A stretch of 64,000 bases of DNA. It comes from Colletes latitarsis. Lineage: Eukaryota > Arthropoda > Insecta > Hymenoptera > Colletidae. A program made the position numbers and the translations under genes. The notes beneath the pieces are model-generated. The model saw only the letters and a list, made by a program, of their open reading frames with translations. It ran no database searches and was not told where the DNA came from. This document shows, in pieces, positions 1-13,731 of the stretch. The DNA lies in assembly GCF_051014445.1 (NCBI RefSeq), contig NW_027488366.1, forward strand, positions 27,918,001 to 27,982,000. The letters are read 5' to 3'. How positions within the stretch are numbered: position 1 is the stretch's first letter; every line of letters begins with the position of its first letter.

Positions 1-3000
1 CTTGTTGTACTGATCCTGGGCTTTTTCTGGTTTGGATCACGTAGTAATGTGGTACCACACTGAAACAGTCAATTAAACCTGGATTCGATCTATATTTTAG
101 AGAATAATTCATGTTAGGTCTAGGTTAGGTCTGGGATTTGCTCTCATCAGGCTCATACTTTCGCACACTTCACATACTCGTTGAACAGATCCTGGGTTTT
201 TTCTGCTTTGGATCACGTATTAAAGTGGTACCACACTGAGACAGTCCATTAAACCTGGTTTGGATCAGTATTTTAGAGGATAACGCATGTTAGGTCTAGG
301 TTAGCCCTGGGATTTTCACTCATCAGACTCATACTTTCGCATTCTTCACATACATGTTGAACAGATCCTGCGTTTTTTCTGGTTTGGATCACGTAGTAAT
401 GTGGGACCACACTGAAACAGTCAATTAAACCTGGTTTCGATCAATATATTAGAGAATAATTCATGTTAGGTCTAGGTTAGGTCTGGGATTTGCTCTCATC
501 AGGCTCATTCTTTCGCATATTTCTCATACTTGATGGCTAGATCCTGGGCTTTTTCAGGATTGCATCACGTAGTAATGAAGTACAACACTGAAACAGTCAA
601 TTAAACCTGGTTTCCATCAATATCTTAGAGGACAACGCAAGTTAGGTCTGTGATAGGTCTGGGATTTGCCCACATCAGGCTCATACTTTCGCGTTTTTCA
701 CATACTCGTTGAACAGATCCTGGGTTATTTTCTGGTTTGGATCACATAGTAATGTGGTACCATACTGAAACAGTCGATTAAACCAGGTTTCGATCAATAT
801 TTTTGAGGATAACGCATGTTAGGTCTAGGTTAGGCCTGGTATTTTCACTCATCAGGCTCATACTTTCGCATTCTTCTCATACTTCATGGCTAGATCCTGG
901 GCTATTTCTGGATTGTATCACATAGTAATGTGGTACCACGCTGAAACAGTCGATTAAACCTGGTTTCCATCAATATTTTAGAGGAGAACGCAAGTTAGGT
1001 CTGGCATAGGTCTGGGATTCGCCCTCATCAGACACACACTTTCGCGTTTTTCACATACTTGTTGAACTGATCCTGGGCTTTTTCTGGTTTGGATCACGTA
1101 GTAATGTGGTACCACACTGAAACAGTCAATTAAACCTGGTTTCGATCAATATCTTAGAGAATAATTCATGTTAGGTCTAGGTTAGGTCCGGAATTTGCTC
1201 TCATCAGGCTCATACTTTCGCACACTTCACATACTCGTTTGACAGATCCTGGGTTATTTTCTGGTTTGGATCGCATAGTAATGTGGTACCACACTGAAAC
1301 AGTCGATTAAACCAGGTTTCGATCAATATTTTTGAGGATAACGCAACATAAGTCTGGGATAGGTCTGGGATTTGACCTCATCAGACTCATACTTTCCCGT
1401 TTTTCACATACTTGTTGAACAGATCCTGGGTTTTTTCTGGTTTGTATCACGTAGTAGTGTGGTACCACACTGAAACTGTCCATTAAACCTGGTTTGCATC
1501 AATATTTTAGAGGATAACGCATGTTAGGTCTGGGATAGGTCTGGGATTTGACCTCATCAGACTCATACTATCGCACACTACACATACTCGTTGAACAGTT
1601 CCTGGGTTATTTTCTGGTTTGGATCACGTAGTAATGTGGTACCACACTGTAACAGTCGATTGAACCAGGTTTCGATCAATATTTTAGAGTATAACTCATG
1701 TTAGGTCTAGGTTAGGCCTGGGATTTTCATTTATCAGACTCATACTTTCGCATTCTTCACATACTTGTTGAACGGATTCTGGGTTTTTACTGGTTTGGAT
1801 CACGTAGTAATGTGGGACCACACTGAAACAGTCAATTAAACCTGGTTTGGATAAATATTTTAGAGGATAACGCATCTTAGGTCTGTGTTAGGTCTAAGAT
1901 TTGCCCTCATCAGGCACACAGTTTCGCGTTTTTCACATACTTGTTGAACAGATCCTGGGTTTTTTCTGGTTTGTATCACGTAGTAGTGTGGTACCACACT
2001 GAAACTGTCCATTAAACCTGGTTTGCATCAATATTTTAGAGGATAACGCATGTTAGGTCTGGGATAGGTCTGGGATTTGACCTCATCAGACTCATACTTT
2101 CGCACACTACACATACTCGTTGAACAGTTCCTGGGTTATTTTCTGGTTTGGATCACGTAGCAATGTGGTACCACACTGAAACTGTCGATTAAACCAGGTT
2201 TCGATCAATATTTTTGAGGATAACGCAACATAAGTCTGGGATAGGTCTGGGATTTTACCTCATCAGACTCATACTTTCGCGTTTTTCACATACTTGTTGA
2301 TCAGATCCTGGGTTTCTTCTGGTTTGGATCACGTAGTAGTGCGGTACCACACTGAAACAGTCCATTAAACCTGCTTGCGATCAATATTTTAGAGGATAAC
2401 GCATGTTAGGACCGGGTTAGGTCTACGATTTGCCCTCATCAGGCTCATTCTTTCGCATACTTCTCAAACTTGATGGCTAGATCCTGGGCTTTTTCTGGAT
2501 TGCATCACGTAGTAATGTGGTACCACACTGAAACATTCAATTAAACCTGGTCTTGATAAATATTTTAGAGGATAACGCATTTTAGGTCTGGGTTAGGTCT
2601 AGGATTTGCCCTCATCAGGCTCATACTTTCGCATATTTCTCATACTTCATGGCTAGATCCTGGGCTTTTTCTGGATTGCATCACGTAGTAATGAAGTACA
2701 ACACTGAAACAGTCAATTAAACCTGGTTTCCATCAATATCTTAGAGGACAACGCAAGTTAGGTCTGGGATAGGTCTTGGACTTGCCCTCATCAGGCTCAT
2801 ACTTTCGCGTTTTTCACATACTTGTTGAACAGATCCTGGGTTTTTTCAGGTTTGGATCACGTAGTAGTGTGGTACCACACTGAAACAGTCCATTAAACCT
2901 GGTCTTGATAAATATTTTTGAGGACAACGCAAGTTAGGTCTGGGATAGGTCTGGGATTTGCCCTCATCAGGCTCGTACTTTCGCGTTTTTCACATACTTG

Positions 3001-3553
3001 TTGAACAGATCCTGGGTTTTTTCTGGATTGCGTCACGTAGTAGTGTGGTACCACACTGAAACAGTCGATTAAACCTGGTTTCGATCAATATTTTTGAGGA
3101 TAACGCATGTTAGGTCTAGGTTAGGCCGGGGATTTTCACTCAACAGACTCATACTTTCGCGTTTTTCACATACTTGTTGAACAGATCCTGGGTTTCTTCT
3201 GGTTTGGATCACGTAGTAGTGCGGTACCACACTGAAAGATTCCATTAAACCTGCTTGCGATCAATATTTTAGAGGATAACGCATGTTAGGTCTGGGTTAG
3301 GTCTAGGAGTTGCCCTCATCAGGCTCATACTTTCGCATATTTCTCATACTTCATGGCTGGATCCTGGGCTATTTCTGGATTGGATCACGTAGTAATGTGG
3401 TACCACACTGAAACAGTCAATTAAACCTGGTTTCGATCAATATTTTAGAGAATAATTCATGTTAGGTCTAGGTTAGGTCTGGGATTTGCTCTCATCAGGC
3501 TCATACTTTCGCACACTTCACATACTCGTTTGACAGATCCTGGGTTATTTTCT
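1..3553. repeat. Higher-order satellite block A, copy 1 (left end cut by window)
   Basis: This stretch matches 5112-8664 at a constant offset of 5111 bp (29 monomers) with few differences. Shared rare variants include CTTGTTGTAC at 1/5112, ATATATT near 445/5556 and GTAACAGTCGATTGAACC near 1650/6760. The match breaks for about 230 bp at 1410-1640, where the second copy carries different variants, then resumes at the same offset. The right boundary is near 3553, after which copy 1 continues with a relative of 202-370. Boundaries were read by eye and may be off by some tens of bases. Confidence 0.8.
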
Positions 3554-5111
3554 GCTTTGGATCACGTAGTAAAGTGGTACCACACTGAGACAGTCCATTA
3601 AACCTGGTTTGGATCAGTATTTTAGAGGATAACGCATGTTAGGTCTAGGTTAGCCCTGGGATTTTCACTCATCAGACTCATACTTTCGCATTCTTCACAT
3701 ACATGTTGAACGGATCCTGGGTTTTTTCTGGTTTGGTTCACGTAGTAATGTGGTACCACACTGAAACATTCAATTAAACCTGATCTTGATAAATATTTTA
3801 GAGGATGACGCATGTTAGGTCTGGGTTAGGTCTAGGATTTGCCCTCATCAGGCTCATACTTTCGCATATTTCTCATACTTCATGGCTAGATCCTGGGCTG
3901 TTTCTGGATTGTGTCACGTAGTAATGTGGTACCACGCTGAAACAGTCAATTAAACCTGGTTTCGATCAATATTTTAGAGGATAACGCAAGTTAGGTCTGG
4001 CATAGGTCTGGGATTCGCCCTCATCAGACTCATACTTTCGCGTTTTTCACATACTTGTTGAACAGATCCTGGGTTTTTTCTGGTTTGTATCACGTAGTAA
4101 TGTGGTACCACACTGAAACTGTCGATTAAACCTGGTTTCGATCAATATTTTAGAGGATAACGCAAGTTAGGTCTGGGATAGGTCTGGGATTTGACCTCAT
4201 CAGACTCATACTTTCGCACACTTCACATACTCGTTGAACAGATCCTGGGTTATTTTCTGGATTGCATCACGTAGTAATGAAGTACAACACTGAAACAGTC
4301 AATTAAACCTGGTTGCCATCAATATTTTAGAGAACATCGCATGTTAGGTCTAGGTTAGGCCTGGGATTTGCCCTCATCAGGGTCATACTTTCGCAGTTTC
4401 AACTTACATGTTGACCTGATCGAGGTTTTTTTCTGCTTTGGATCACGTAGTAAAGTGGTACCACACTGAAACAGTCCATTAAACCTGGCTTGGATCAATA
4501 TTTTAGAGGATAACGCATGTTAGGTCTAGGTTAGCCCTGGGATTTTCACTCATGAGACTCATACTTTCGCATTCTTCACATACTTGTTGAACTGATCCTG
4601 TGTTTTTTCTGGTTTGGATCACGTAGTAATGTGGTACCACACTGAAACAGTCAATTAAACCTGGTTTCGATCAATATCTTAGAGAATAATTCATGTTAGG
4701 TCTAGGTTAGGTCTGGGATTTGCTCTCATCAGGCTCATACTTTCGCACACTTCACATACTCGTTTGACAGATCCTGGGTTATTTTCTGGTTTGGATCGCA
4801 TCGTAATGTGGTACCACACTGAAACAGTCAATTAAACCTGGTTTCGATCAATATATTAGAGAATAATTCATGTTAGGTCTAGGTTAGGTCTGGGATTTGC
4901 TTTCATCAGGCTCATTCTTTCGCATATTTCTCATACTTGATGGCTAGATCCTGGGCTTTTTCTGGATTGCATCACGTAGTAATGAAGTACAACACTGAAA
5001 CAGTCAATTAAACCTGGTTTCCATCAATATCTTAGAGGACAACGCAAGTTAGGTCTGGCATAGTTCTGGGATTCGCCCTCATCAGGCTCATACTTTCGCG
5101 TTTTTCACATA

Positions 5112-8100
5112 CTTGTTGTACTGATCCTGGGCTTTTTCTGGTTTGGATCACGTAGTAATGTGGTACCACACTGAAACAGTCAATTAAACCTGGATTCGAT
5201 CTATATTTTAGAGAATAATTCATGTTAGGTCTAGGTTAGGTCTGGGATTTGCTCTCATCAGGCTCATACTTTCGCACACTTCACATACTCGTTGAACAGA
5301 TCCTGGGTTTTTTCTGCTTTGGATCACGTATTAAAGTGGTACCACACTGAGACAGTCCATTAAACCTGGTTTGGATCAGTATTTTAGAGGATAACGCATG
5401 TTAGGTCTAGGTTAGCCCTGGGATTTTCACTCATCAGACTCATACTTTCGCATTCTTCACATACATGTTGAACAGATCCTGCGTTTTTTCTGGTTTGGAT
5501 CACGTAGTAATGTGGGACCACACTGAAACAGTCAATTAAACCTGGTTTCGATCAATATATTAGAGAATAATTCATGTTAGGTCTAGGTTAGGTCTGGGAT
5601 TTGCTCTCATCAGGCTCATTCTTTCGCATATTTCTCATACTTGATGGCTAGATCCTGGGCTTTTTCAGGATTGCATCACGTAGTAATGAAGTACAACACT
5701 GAAACAGTCAATTAAACCTGGTTTCCATCAATATCTTAGAGGACAACGCAAGTTAGGTCTGTGATAGGTCTGGGATTTGCCCACATCAGGCTCATACTTT
5801 CGCGTTTTTCACATACTCGTTGAACAGATCCTGGGTTATTTTCTGGTTTGGATCACATAGTAATGTGGTACCATACTGAAACAGTCGATTAAACCAGGTT
5901 TCGATCAATATTTTTGAGGATAACGCATGTTAGGTCTAGGTTAGGCCTGGTATTTTCACTCATCAGGCTCATACTTTCGCATTCTTCTCATACTTCATGG
6001 CTAGATCCTGGGCTATTTCTGGATTGTATCACATAGTAATGTGGTACCACGCTGAAACAGTCGATTAAACCTGGTTTCCATCAATATTTTAGAGGAGAAC
6101 GCAAGTTAGGTCTGGCATAGGTCTGGGATTCGCCCTCATCAGACACACACTTTCGCGTTTTTCACATACTTGTTGAACTGATCCTGGGCTTTTTCTGGTT
6201 TGGATCACGTAGTAATGTGGTACCACACTGAAACAGTCAATTAAACCTGGTTTCGATCAATATCTTAGAGAATAATTCATGTTAGGTCTAGGTTAGGTCC
6301 GGAATTTGCTCTCATCAGGCTCATACTTTCGCACACTTCACATACTCGTTTGACAGATCCTGGGTTATTTTCTGGTTTGGATCGCATAGTAATGTGGTAC
6401 CACACTGAAACAGTCGATTAAACCAGGTTTCGATCAATATTTTTGAGGATAACGCAACATAAGTCTGGGATAGGTCTGGGATTTGACCTCATCAGACTCA
6501 TACTTTCGCGTTTTTCACATACCTCATTGCTAGATCCTGGGCTATTTCTGGATTGGATCACGTAGTAATGTGGTACCACACCGAATCAGTCAATTAAACC
6601 TGGTTTCGATCAATATTTTAGAGGATAACGCAAGTTAGGTCTGGTTTAGGTCTGGGATTTGCCCTCATCAGGCTCATACTTTCGCGATTTTCACATACTT
6701 GTTGAACAGATCCTGGGTTTTTTTCTGGTTTGGATCACGTAGTAGTGTGGTACCACACTGTAACAGTCGATTGAACCAGGTTTCGATCAATATTTTAGAG
6801 TATAACTCATGTTAGGTCTAGGTTAGGCCTGGGATTTTCATTTATCAGACTCATACTTTCGCATTCTTCACATACTTGTTGAACGGATTCTGGGTTTTTA
6901 CTGGTTTGGATCACGTAGTAATGTGGGACCACACTGAAGCAGTCAATTAAACCTGGTTTGGATAAATATTTTAGAGGATAACGCATCTTAGGTCTGTGTT
7001 AGGTCTAAGATTTGCCCTCATCAGGCACACAGTTTCGCGTTTTTCACATACTTGTTGAACAGATCCTGGGTTTTTTCTGGTTTGTATCACGTAGTAGTGT
7101 GGTACCACACTGAAACTGTCCATTAAACCTGGTTTGCATCAATATTTTAGAGGATAACGCATGTTAGGTCTGGGATAGGTCTGGGATTTGACCTCATCAG
7201 ACTCATACTTTCGCACACTACACATACTCGTTGAACAGTTCCTGGGTTATTTTCTGGTTTGGATCACGTAGTAATGTGGTACCACACTGAAACTGTCGAT
7301 TAAACCAGGTTTCGATCAATATTTTTGAGGATAACGCAACATAAGTCTGGGATAGGTCTGGGATTTTACCTCATCAGACTCATACTTTCGCGTTTTTCAC
7401 ATACTTGTTGAACAGATCCTGGGTTTCTTCTGGTTTGGATCACGTAGTAGTGCGGTACCACACTGAAACAGTCCATTAAACCTGCTTGCGATCAATATTT
7501 TAGAGGATAACGCATGTTAGGACCGGTTTAGGTCTACGATTTGCCCTCATCAGGCTCATTCTTTCGCATACTTCTCAAACTTGATGGCTAGATCCTGGGC
7601 TTTTTCTGGATTGCATCACGTAGTAATGTGGTACCACACTGAAACATTCAATTAAACCTGGTCTTGATAAATATTTTAGAGGATAACGCATTTTAGGTCT
7701 GGGTTAGGTCTAGGATTTGCCCTCATCAGGCTCATACTTTCGCATATTTCTCATACTTCATGGCTAGATCCTGGGCTTTTTCTGGATTGCATCACGTAGT
7801 AATGAAGTACAACACTGAAACAGTCAATTAAACCTGGTTTCCACCAATATCTTAGAGGACAACGCAAGTTAGGTCTGGGATAGGTCTTGGACTTGCCCTC
7901 ATCAGGCTCATACTTTCGCGTTTTTCACATACTTGTTGAACAGATCCTGGGTTTTTTCAGGTTTGGATCACGTAGTAGTGTGGTACCACACTGAAACAGT
8001 CCATTAAACCTGGTCTTGATAAATATTTTTGAGGACAACGCAAGTTAGGTCTGGGATAGGTCTGGGATTTGCCCTCATCAGACTCGTACTTTCGCGTTTT

Positions 8101-8664
8101 TCACATACTTGTTGAACAGATCCTGGGTTTTTTCTGGATTGCGTCACGTAGTAGTGTGGTACCACACTGAAACAGTCGATTAAACCTGGTTTCGATCAAT
8201 ATTTTTGAGGATAACGCATGTTGGGTCTAGGTTAGGCCGGGGATTTTCACTCAACAGACTCATACTTTCGCGTTTTTCACATACTTGTTGAACAGATCCT
8301 GGGTTTCTTCTGGTTTGGATCACGTAGTAATGCGGTACCACACTGAAACAGTCCATTAAACCTGCTTGCGATCAATATTTTAGAGGATAACGCATGTTAG
8401 GTCTGGGTTAGGTCTAGGAGTTGCCCTCGTCAGGCTCATACTTTCGCATATTTCTCATACTTCATGGCTGGATCCTGGGCTATTTCTGGATTGGATCACG
8501 TAGTAATGTGGTACCACACTGAAACAGTCAATTAAACCTGGTTTCGATCAATATTTTAGAGAATAATTCATGTTAGGTCTAGGTTAGGTCTGGGATTTGC
8601 TCTCATCAGGCTCATACTTTCGCACACTTCACATACTCGTTTGACAGATCCTGGGTTATTTTCT
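5112..8664. repeat. Higher-order satellite block A, copy 2
   Basis: Partner of 1-3553 at offset 5111. After about 8664 the sequence does not follow 3553 onward. It follows about 1263-1800 instead (8664-9201, offset 7401, 42 monomers), including the GTAACAGTCGATTGAACC variant at about 9050. That is the signature of an out-of-register but monomer-phased exchange. An internal tract at 6521-6751 is foreign to the block and matches 58712-58942 instead. Confidence 0.8.
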
Positions 8665-9142
8665 GGTTTGGATCGCATAGTAATGTGGTACCACACTGAA
8701 ACAGTCGATTAAACCAGGTTTCGATCAATATCTTTGAGGATAACGCAACATAAGTCTGGGATAGGTCTGGGATTTGACCTCATCAGACTCATACTTTCGC
8801 GTTTTTCACATACTTGTTGAACAGATCCTGGGTTTTTTCTGGTTTGTATCACGTAGTAGTGTGGTACCACACTGAAACTGTCCATTAAACCTGGTTTGCA
8901 TCAATATTTTAGAGGATAACGCATGTTAGGTCTGGGATAGGTCTGGGATTTGACCTCATCAGACTCATACTTTCGCACACTACACATACTCGTTGAACAG
9001 TTCCTGGGTTATTTTCTGGTTTGGATCACGTAGTAATGTGGTACCACACTGTAACAGTCGATTGAACCAGGTTTCGATCAATATTTTAGAGTATAACTCA
9101 TGTTAGGTCTAGGTTAGGCCTGGGATTTTCATTTATCAGACT

Positions 9143-12100
9143 CATACTTTCGCATTCTTCACATACTTGTTGAACGGATTCTGGGTTTTTTCTGGTTTGG
9201 ATCACGTAGTAATGTGGGACCACACTGAAACAGTCAATTAAACCTGGTTTCGATCAATATTTTAGAGAATAATTCATGTTAGGTCTGGGTTAAGTCTAGG
9301 ATTTGCTCTCATCAGGCTCATTCTTTCGCATATTTCTCATACTTGATGGTTAGATCCTGGGCTTTTTCTGGATTGCATCACGTAGTAATGAAGTACAACA
9401 CTGAAACAGTCAATTAAACCTGGTTTCCATCAATATCTTAGAGGATAACGCAAGTTAGGTCTGGCATAGGTCTGGGATTCGCCCTCATCAGACTCATACT
9501 TTCGCGTTTTTCACATACTTGTTGAACTGATCCTGGGCTTTTTCTGGTTTGGATCACGTAGTAATGTGGTACCACACTGAAACAGTCAATTAAACCTGGT
9601 TTCCATCAATATCTTAGAGGACAACGCAAGTTAGGTCTGGGTTAGGTCTAGGTCTTGCCCTCATCAGGCTCATACTTTCGCGTTTTTCACATACTTGTTG
9701 AACAGATCCTGGGTTTTTTCAGGTTTGGATCACGTAGTAGTGTGGTACCACACTGAAACATTCAATTAAACCTGGTCTTGATAAATATTTTAGAGGATAA
9801 CGCATTTTAGGTCTGGGTTAGGTCTAGGATTTGCCCTCATCAGGCTCATACTTTCGCATATTTCTCATACTTCATGGCTAGATCCTGGGCTTTTTCTGGA
9901 TTGCATCACGTAGTAATGAAGTACAACACTGAAACAGTTAATTAAACCTGGTTTCCATCAATATCTTAGAGCACAACGCAAGTTAGGTCTGGGATAGGTC
10001 TTGGACTTGCCCTCATCAGGCTCATACTTTCGCGTTTTTCACATACTTGTTGAACAGATCCTGGGTTTTTTCAGGTTTGGATCACGTAGTAGTGTGGTAC
10101 CACACTGAAACAGTCCGTTAAACCTGGTTTGGATCAATATTTTAGAGGATAACGCATGTTAGGTCTGGGATAGGTCTGGGATTTGCCCTCATCAGACTCA
10201 TACTTTCGCACACTTCACATACACGTTGAACAGATCCTGGGTTTTTTCTGGTTTGTATCACGTAGTAATGTGGTACCACACTGAAACAGTCGATGAAACC
10301 TGGTTTCGATCAATATTTTAGAGGATAACGCAAGTTAAGTCTGGGATTGGTCTGGGATTTGACCTCATCAGACTCATACTTTCGCACTCTTCACATACTC
10401 GTTGAACAGATCCTGGGTTATTTTCTGGTTTGGACCACATAGTAATGTGGTACCACACTGAAACAGTCGATTAAACCAGGTTTCGATCAATATTTTTGAG
10501 GATAACGCATGTTAGGTCTAGGTTAGGACTGGGATTTGCTCTCATCAGGCTCATTCTTTCGCATATTTCTCATACTTGATGGCTAGATCCTGGGCTTTTT
10601 CTGGATTGCATCACGTAGTAATGTGGGACCACACTGAAACAGTCAATTAAACCTGGTTTCCATCAATATCTCAGAGGACAACGCAAGTTAGGTCTGGGAT
10701 AGGTCTGGGATTTGCCCTCATCAGGCTCATACTTTCGCATTCTTCACATACTTGTTGAACGGATCCTGGGTTTTTTCTGGTTTGGTTCACGTAGTAATGT
10801 GGTACCACACTGAAACATTCAAATAAACCTGATCTTGATAAATATTTTAGAGGATAACGCATGTTAGGTCTGGGTTAGGTCAAGGATTTGCCCTCATCAG
10901 GCTCATACTTTCGCATATTTCTCATACTTCATGGCTAGATCCTGGGCTGTTTCTGGATTGTATCACGTAGTAATGTGGTACCACGCTGAAACAGTCAATT
11001 AAACCTGGTTTCGATCAATATTTTAGAGGATAACGCAAGTTAGGTCTGGCATAGGTCTGGGATTCGCCCTCATCAGACTCATACTTTCGCGTTTCTCACA
11101 TACTTGTTGAACTGATCCTGGGCTTTTTCTGGTTTGGATCACGTAGTAATGTGGTACCACACTGAAACAGTCTATTAAACCTGGTTTCGATCAATATTTT
11201 AGGGAATAATTCATGTTAGGTCTAGGTTAGGTCTGGGATTTGCTCTCATCAGGCTCATACTTTCGCACACTTCACAAACTCGTTTGACAGATCCTGGGTT
11301 ATTTTCTGGTTTGGATCGCATAGTAATGTGGTACCACACTGAAACAGTCGATTAAACCAGGTTTCGATCAATATTTTTGAGGATAACGCAACATAAGTCT
11401 GGGATAGGTCTGGGATTTGACCTCATCAGACTCATACTTTCGCGTTTTTCACATACTTGTTGAACAGATCCTGGGTTTTTTCTGGTTTGGATCACGTAGT
11501 AGTGTGGTACCACACTGAAACAGTCCATTAAACCTGCTTGCGATCAATATTTTAGAGGATAACGCATGTTAGGACTGGGTTAGGTCTAGGATTTGCCCTC
11601 ATCAGGCTCATTCTTTCGCATATTTCTCAAACTTGATGGCTAGATCCTGGGCTTTTTCTGGATTGCATCACGTAGTAATGTGGTACCACACTGAAACATT
11701 CAATTAAACCTGGTCTTGATAAATATTTTAGAGGATAACGCATTTTAGGTCTGGGTTAGGTCTAGGATTTGCCCTCATCAGGCTCATACTTTCGCGTTTT
11801 TCACATACTTGTTGAACAGATCCTGGGTTTTTTCAGGTTTGGATCACGTAGTAGTGTGGTACCACACTGAAACAGTCCATTAAACCTGGTTTGGATCAAT
11901 ATTTTAGAGGATAACGCATGTTAGGTCTGGGATAGGTCTGGGATTTGCCCTCATCAGACTCATACTTTCGCACACTTCACATACTCGTTGAACAGATCCT
12001 GGGTTTTTTCTGGTTTGTATCACGTAGTAATGTGGTACCACACTGAAACAGTCGATGAAACCTGGTTTCGATCAATATTTTAGAGGATAACGCAAGTTAA

Positions 12101-12385
12101 GTCTGGGATTGGTCTGGGATTTGACCTCATCAGACTCATACTTTCGCACTCTTCACATACTCGTTGAACAGATCCTGGGTTATTTTCTGGTTTGGACCAC
12201 ATAGTAATGTGGTACCACACTGAAACAGACGATTAAACCAGGTTTCGATCAATATTTTTGAGGATAACGCATGTTAGGTCTAGGTTAGGCCTGGGATTTT
12301 CACTCGTCAGACTCATACTTTCGCATTCTTCACATACTTGTTGAACGGATCCTGGGTTTTTTCTGGTTTGGATCACGTAGTAATG
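9143..12385. repeat. Higher-order satellite block B, shorter copy
   Basis: Matches 13195-15849 at offset 4052 (23 monomers) up to about 11797. It then matches 16023-16608 at about one monomer more (offset about 4226), so one monomer (about 15849-16022) is absent here or was added there. Shared markers are GGTTAAGTCT near 9290/13340, the GTCGATGAAACCTGG variant and the GGATTGGTCTGGG variant. The part from 9680 corresponds to the start of the 19-monomer block at 13732. Confidence 0.75.
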
Positions 12386-13731
12386 TGGTACCACACTGTA
12401 ACAGTCGATTGAACCAGGTTTCGATCAATATTTTAGAGTATAACTCATGTTAGGTCTAGGTTAGGCCTGGGATTTTCATTTATCAGACTCATACTTTCGC
12501 ATTTTTCACATACTTGTTGAACGGATTCTGGGTTTTTTCTGGTTTGGATCACGTAGTAATGTGGGACCACAGTGAAACAGTCAATTAAACCTGGTTTGGA
12601 TAAATATTTTAGAGGATAACGCATCTTAGGTCTGTGTTAGGTCTAAGATTTGCCCTCATCAGGCACACAGTTTCGCGTTTTTCACATACTTGTTGAACAG
12701 ATCCTGGGTTCTTTCTGGTTTGGATCACGAAGTAGTGTGGTACCACACTGAAACAGTCCATTAAACCTGGTTTCGCTCAATATTTTAGAGGATAACGCAT
12801 GTTAGGTCTAGGTTAGCCCTGGGATTTTCACTCATGAGACTCATACTTTCGCATTCTTCACATACTTGTTGAACTGATCCTGGGTTTTTTCTGGTTTGGA
12901 TCACGTAGTAATGTGGTACCACACTGAAACAGTCAATTAAACCTGGTTTCGATCAATATTTTAGAGAATAATTCATGTTAGGTCTAGGTTAGGTCTGGGA
13001 TTTGCTCTCATCAGGCTCATACTTTCGCACACTTCACATACTCGTTTGACAGCTCCTGGGTTATTTTCTGGTTTGGATCGCATAGTAATGTGGTACCACA
13101 CTGAAACAGTCGATTAAACCAGGTTTCGATCAATATTTTTGAGGATAACGCAACATAAGTCTGGGATAGGTCTGGGATTTTACCTCATCAGACTTATACT
13201 TTCGCATTCTTCACATACTTGTTGAACGGATCCTGGGTTTCTTCTGGTTTGGATCACGTAGTAATGTGGGACCACACTGAAACAGTCAATTAAACCTGGT
13301 TTCGATCAATATTTTAGAGAATAATTCATGTTAGGTCTGGGTTAAGTCTGGGATTTTCTCTCATCAGGCTCATTCTTTCGCATATTTCTCATACTTGATG
13401 GTTAGATCCTGGGCTTTTTCTGGATTGCATCACGTAGTAATGAAGTACAACACTGAAACAGTCAATTAAACCTGGTTTCCATCTATATCTTAGAGGATAA
13501 CGCAAGTTAGGTCTGGCATAGGTCTGGGATTCGCCCTCATCAGACTCATACTTTCGCGTTTTTCACATACTTGTTGAACTGATCCTGGGCTTTTTCTGGT
13601 TTGCATCACGTAGTAATGTGGTACCACACTGAAACAGTCAATTAAACCTGGTTTCCATCAATATCTTAGAGGACAACGCAAGTTAGGTCTGGGTTAGGTC
13701 TAGGTCTTGCCCTCATCAGGCTCATACTTTC

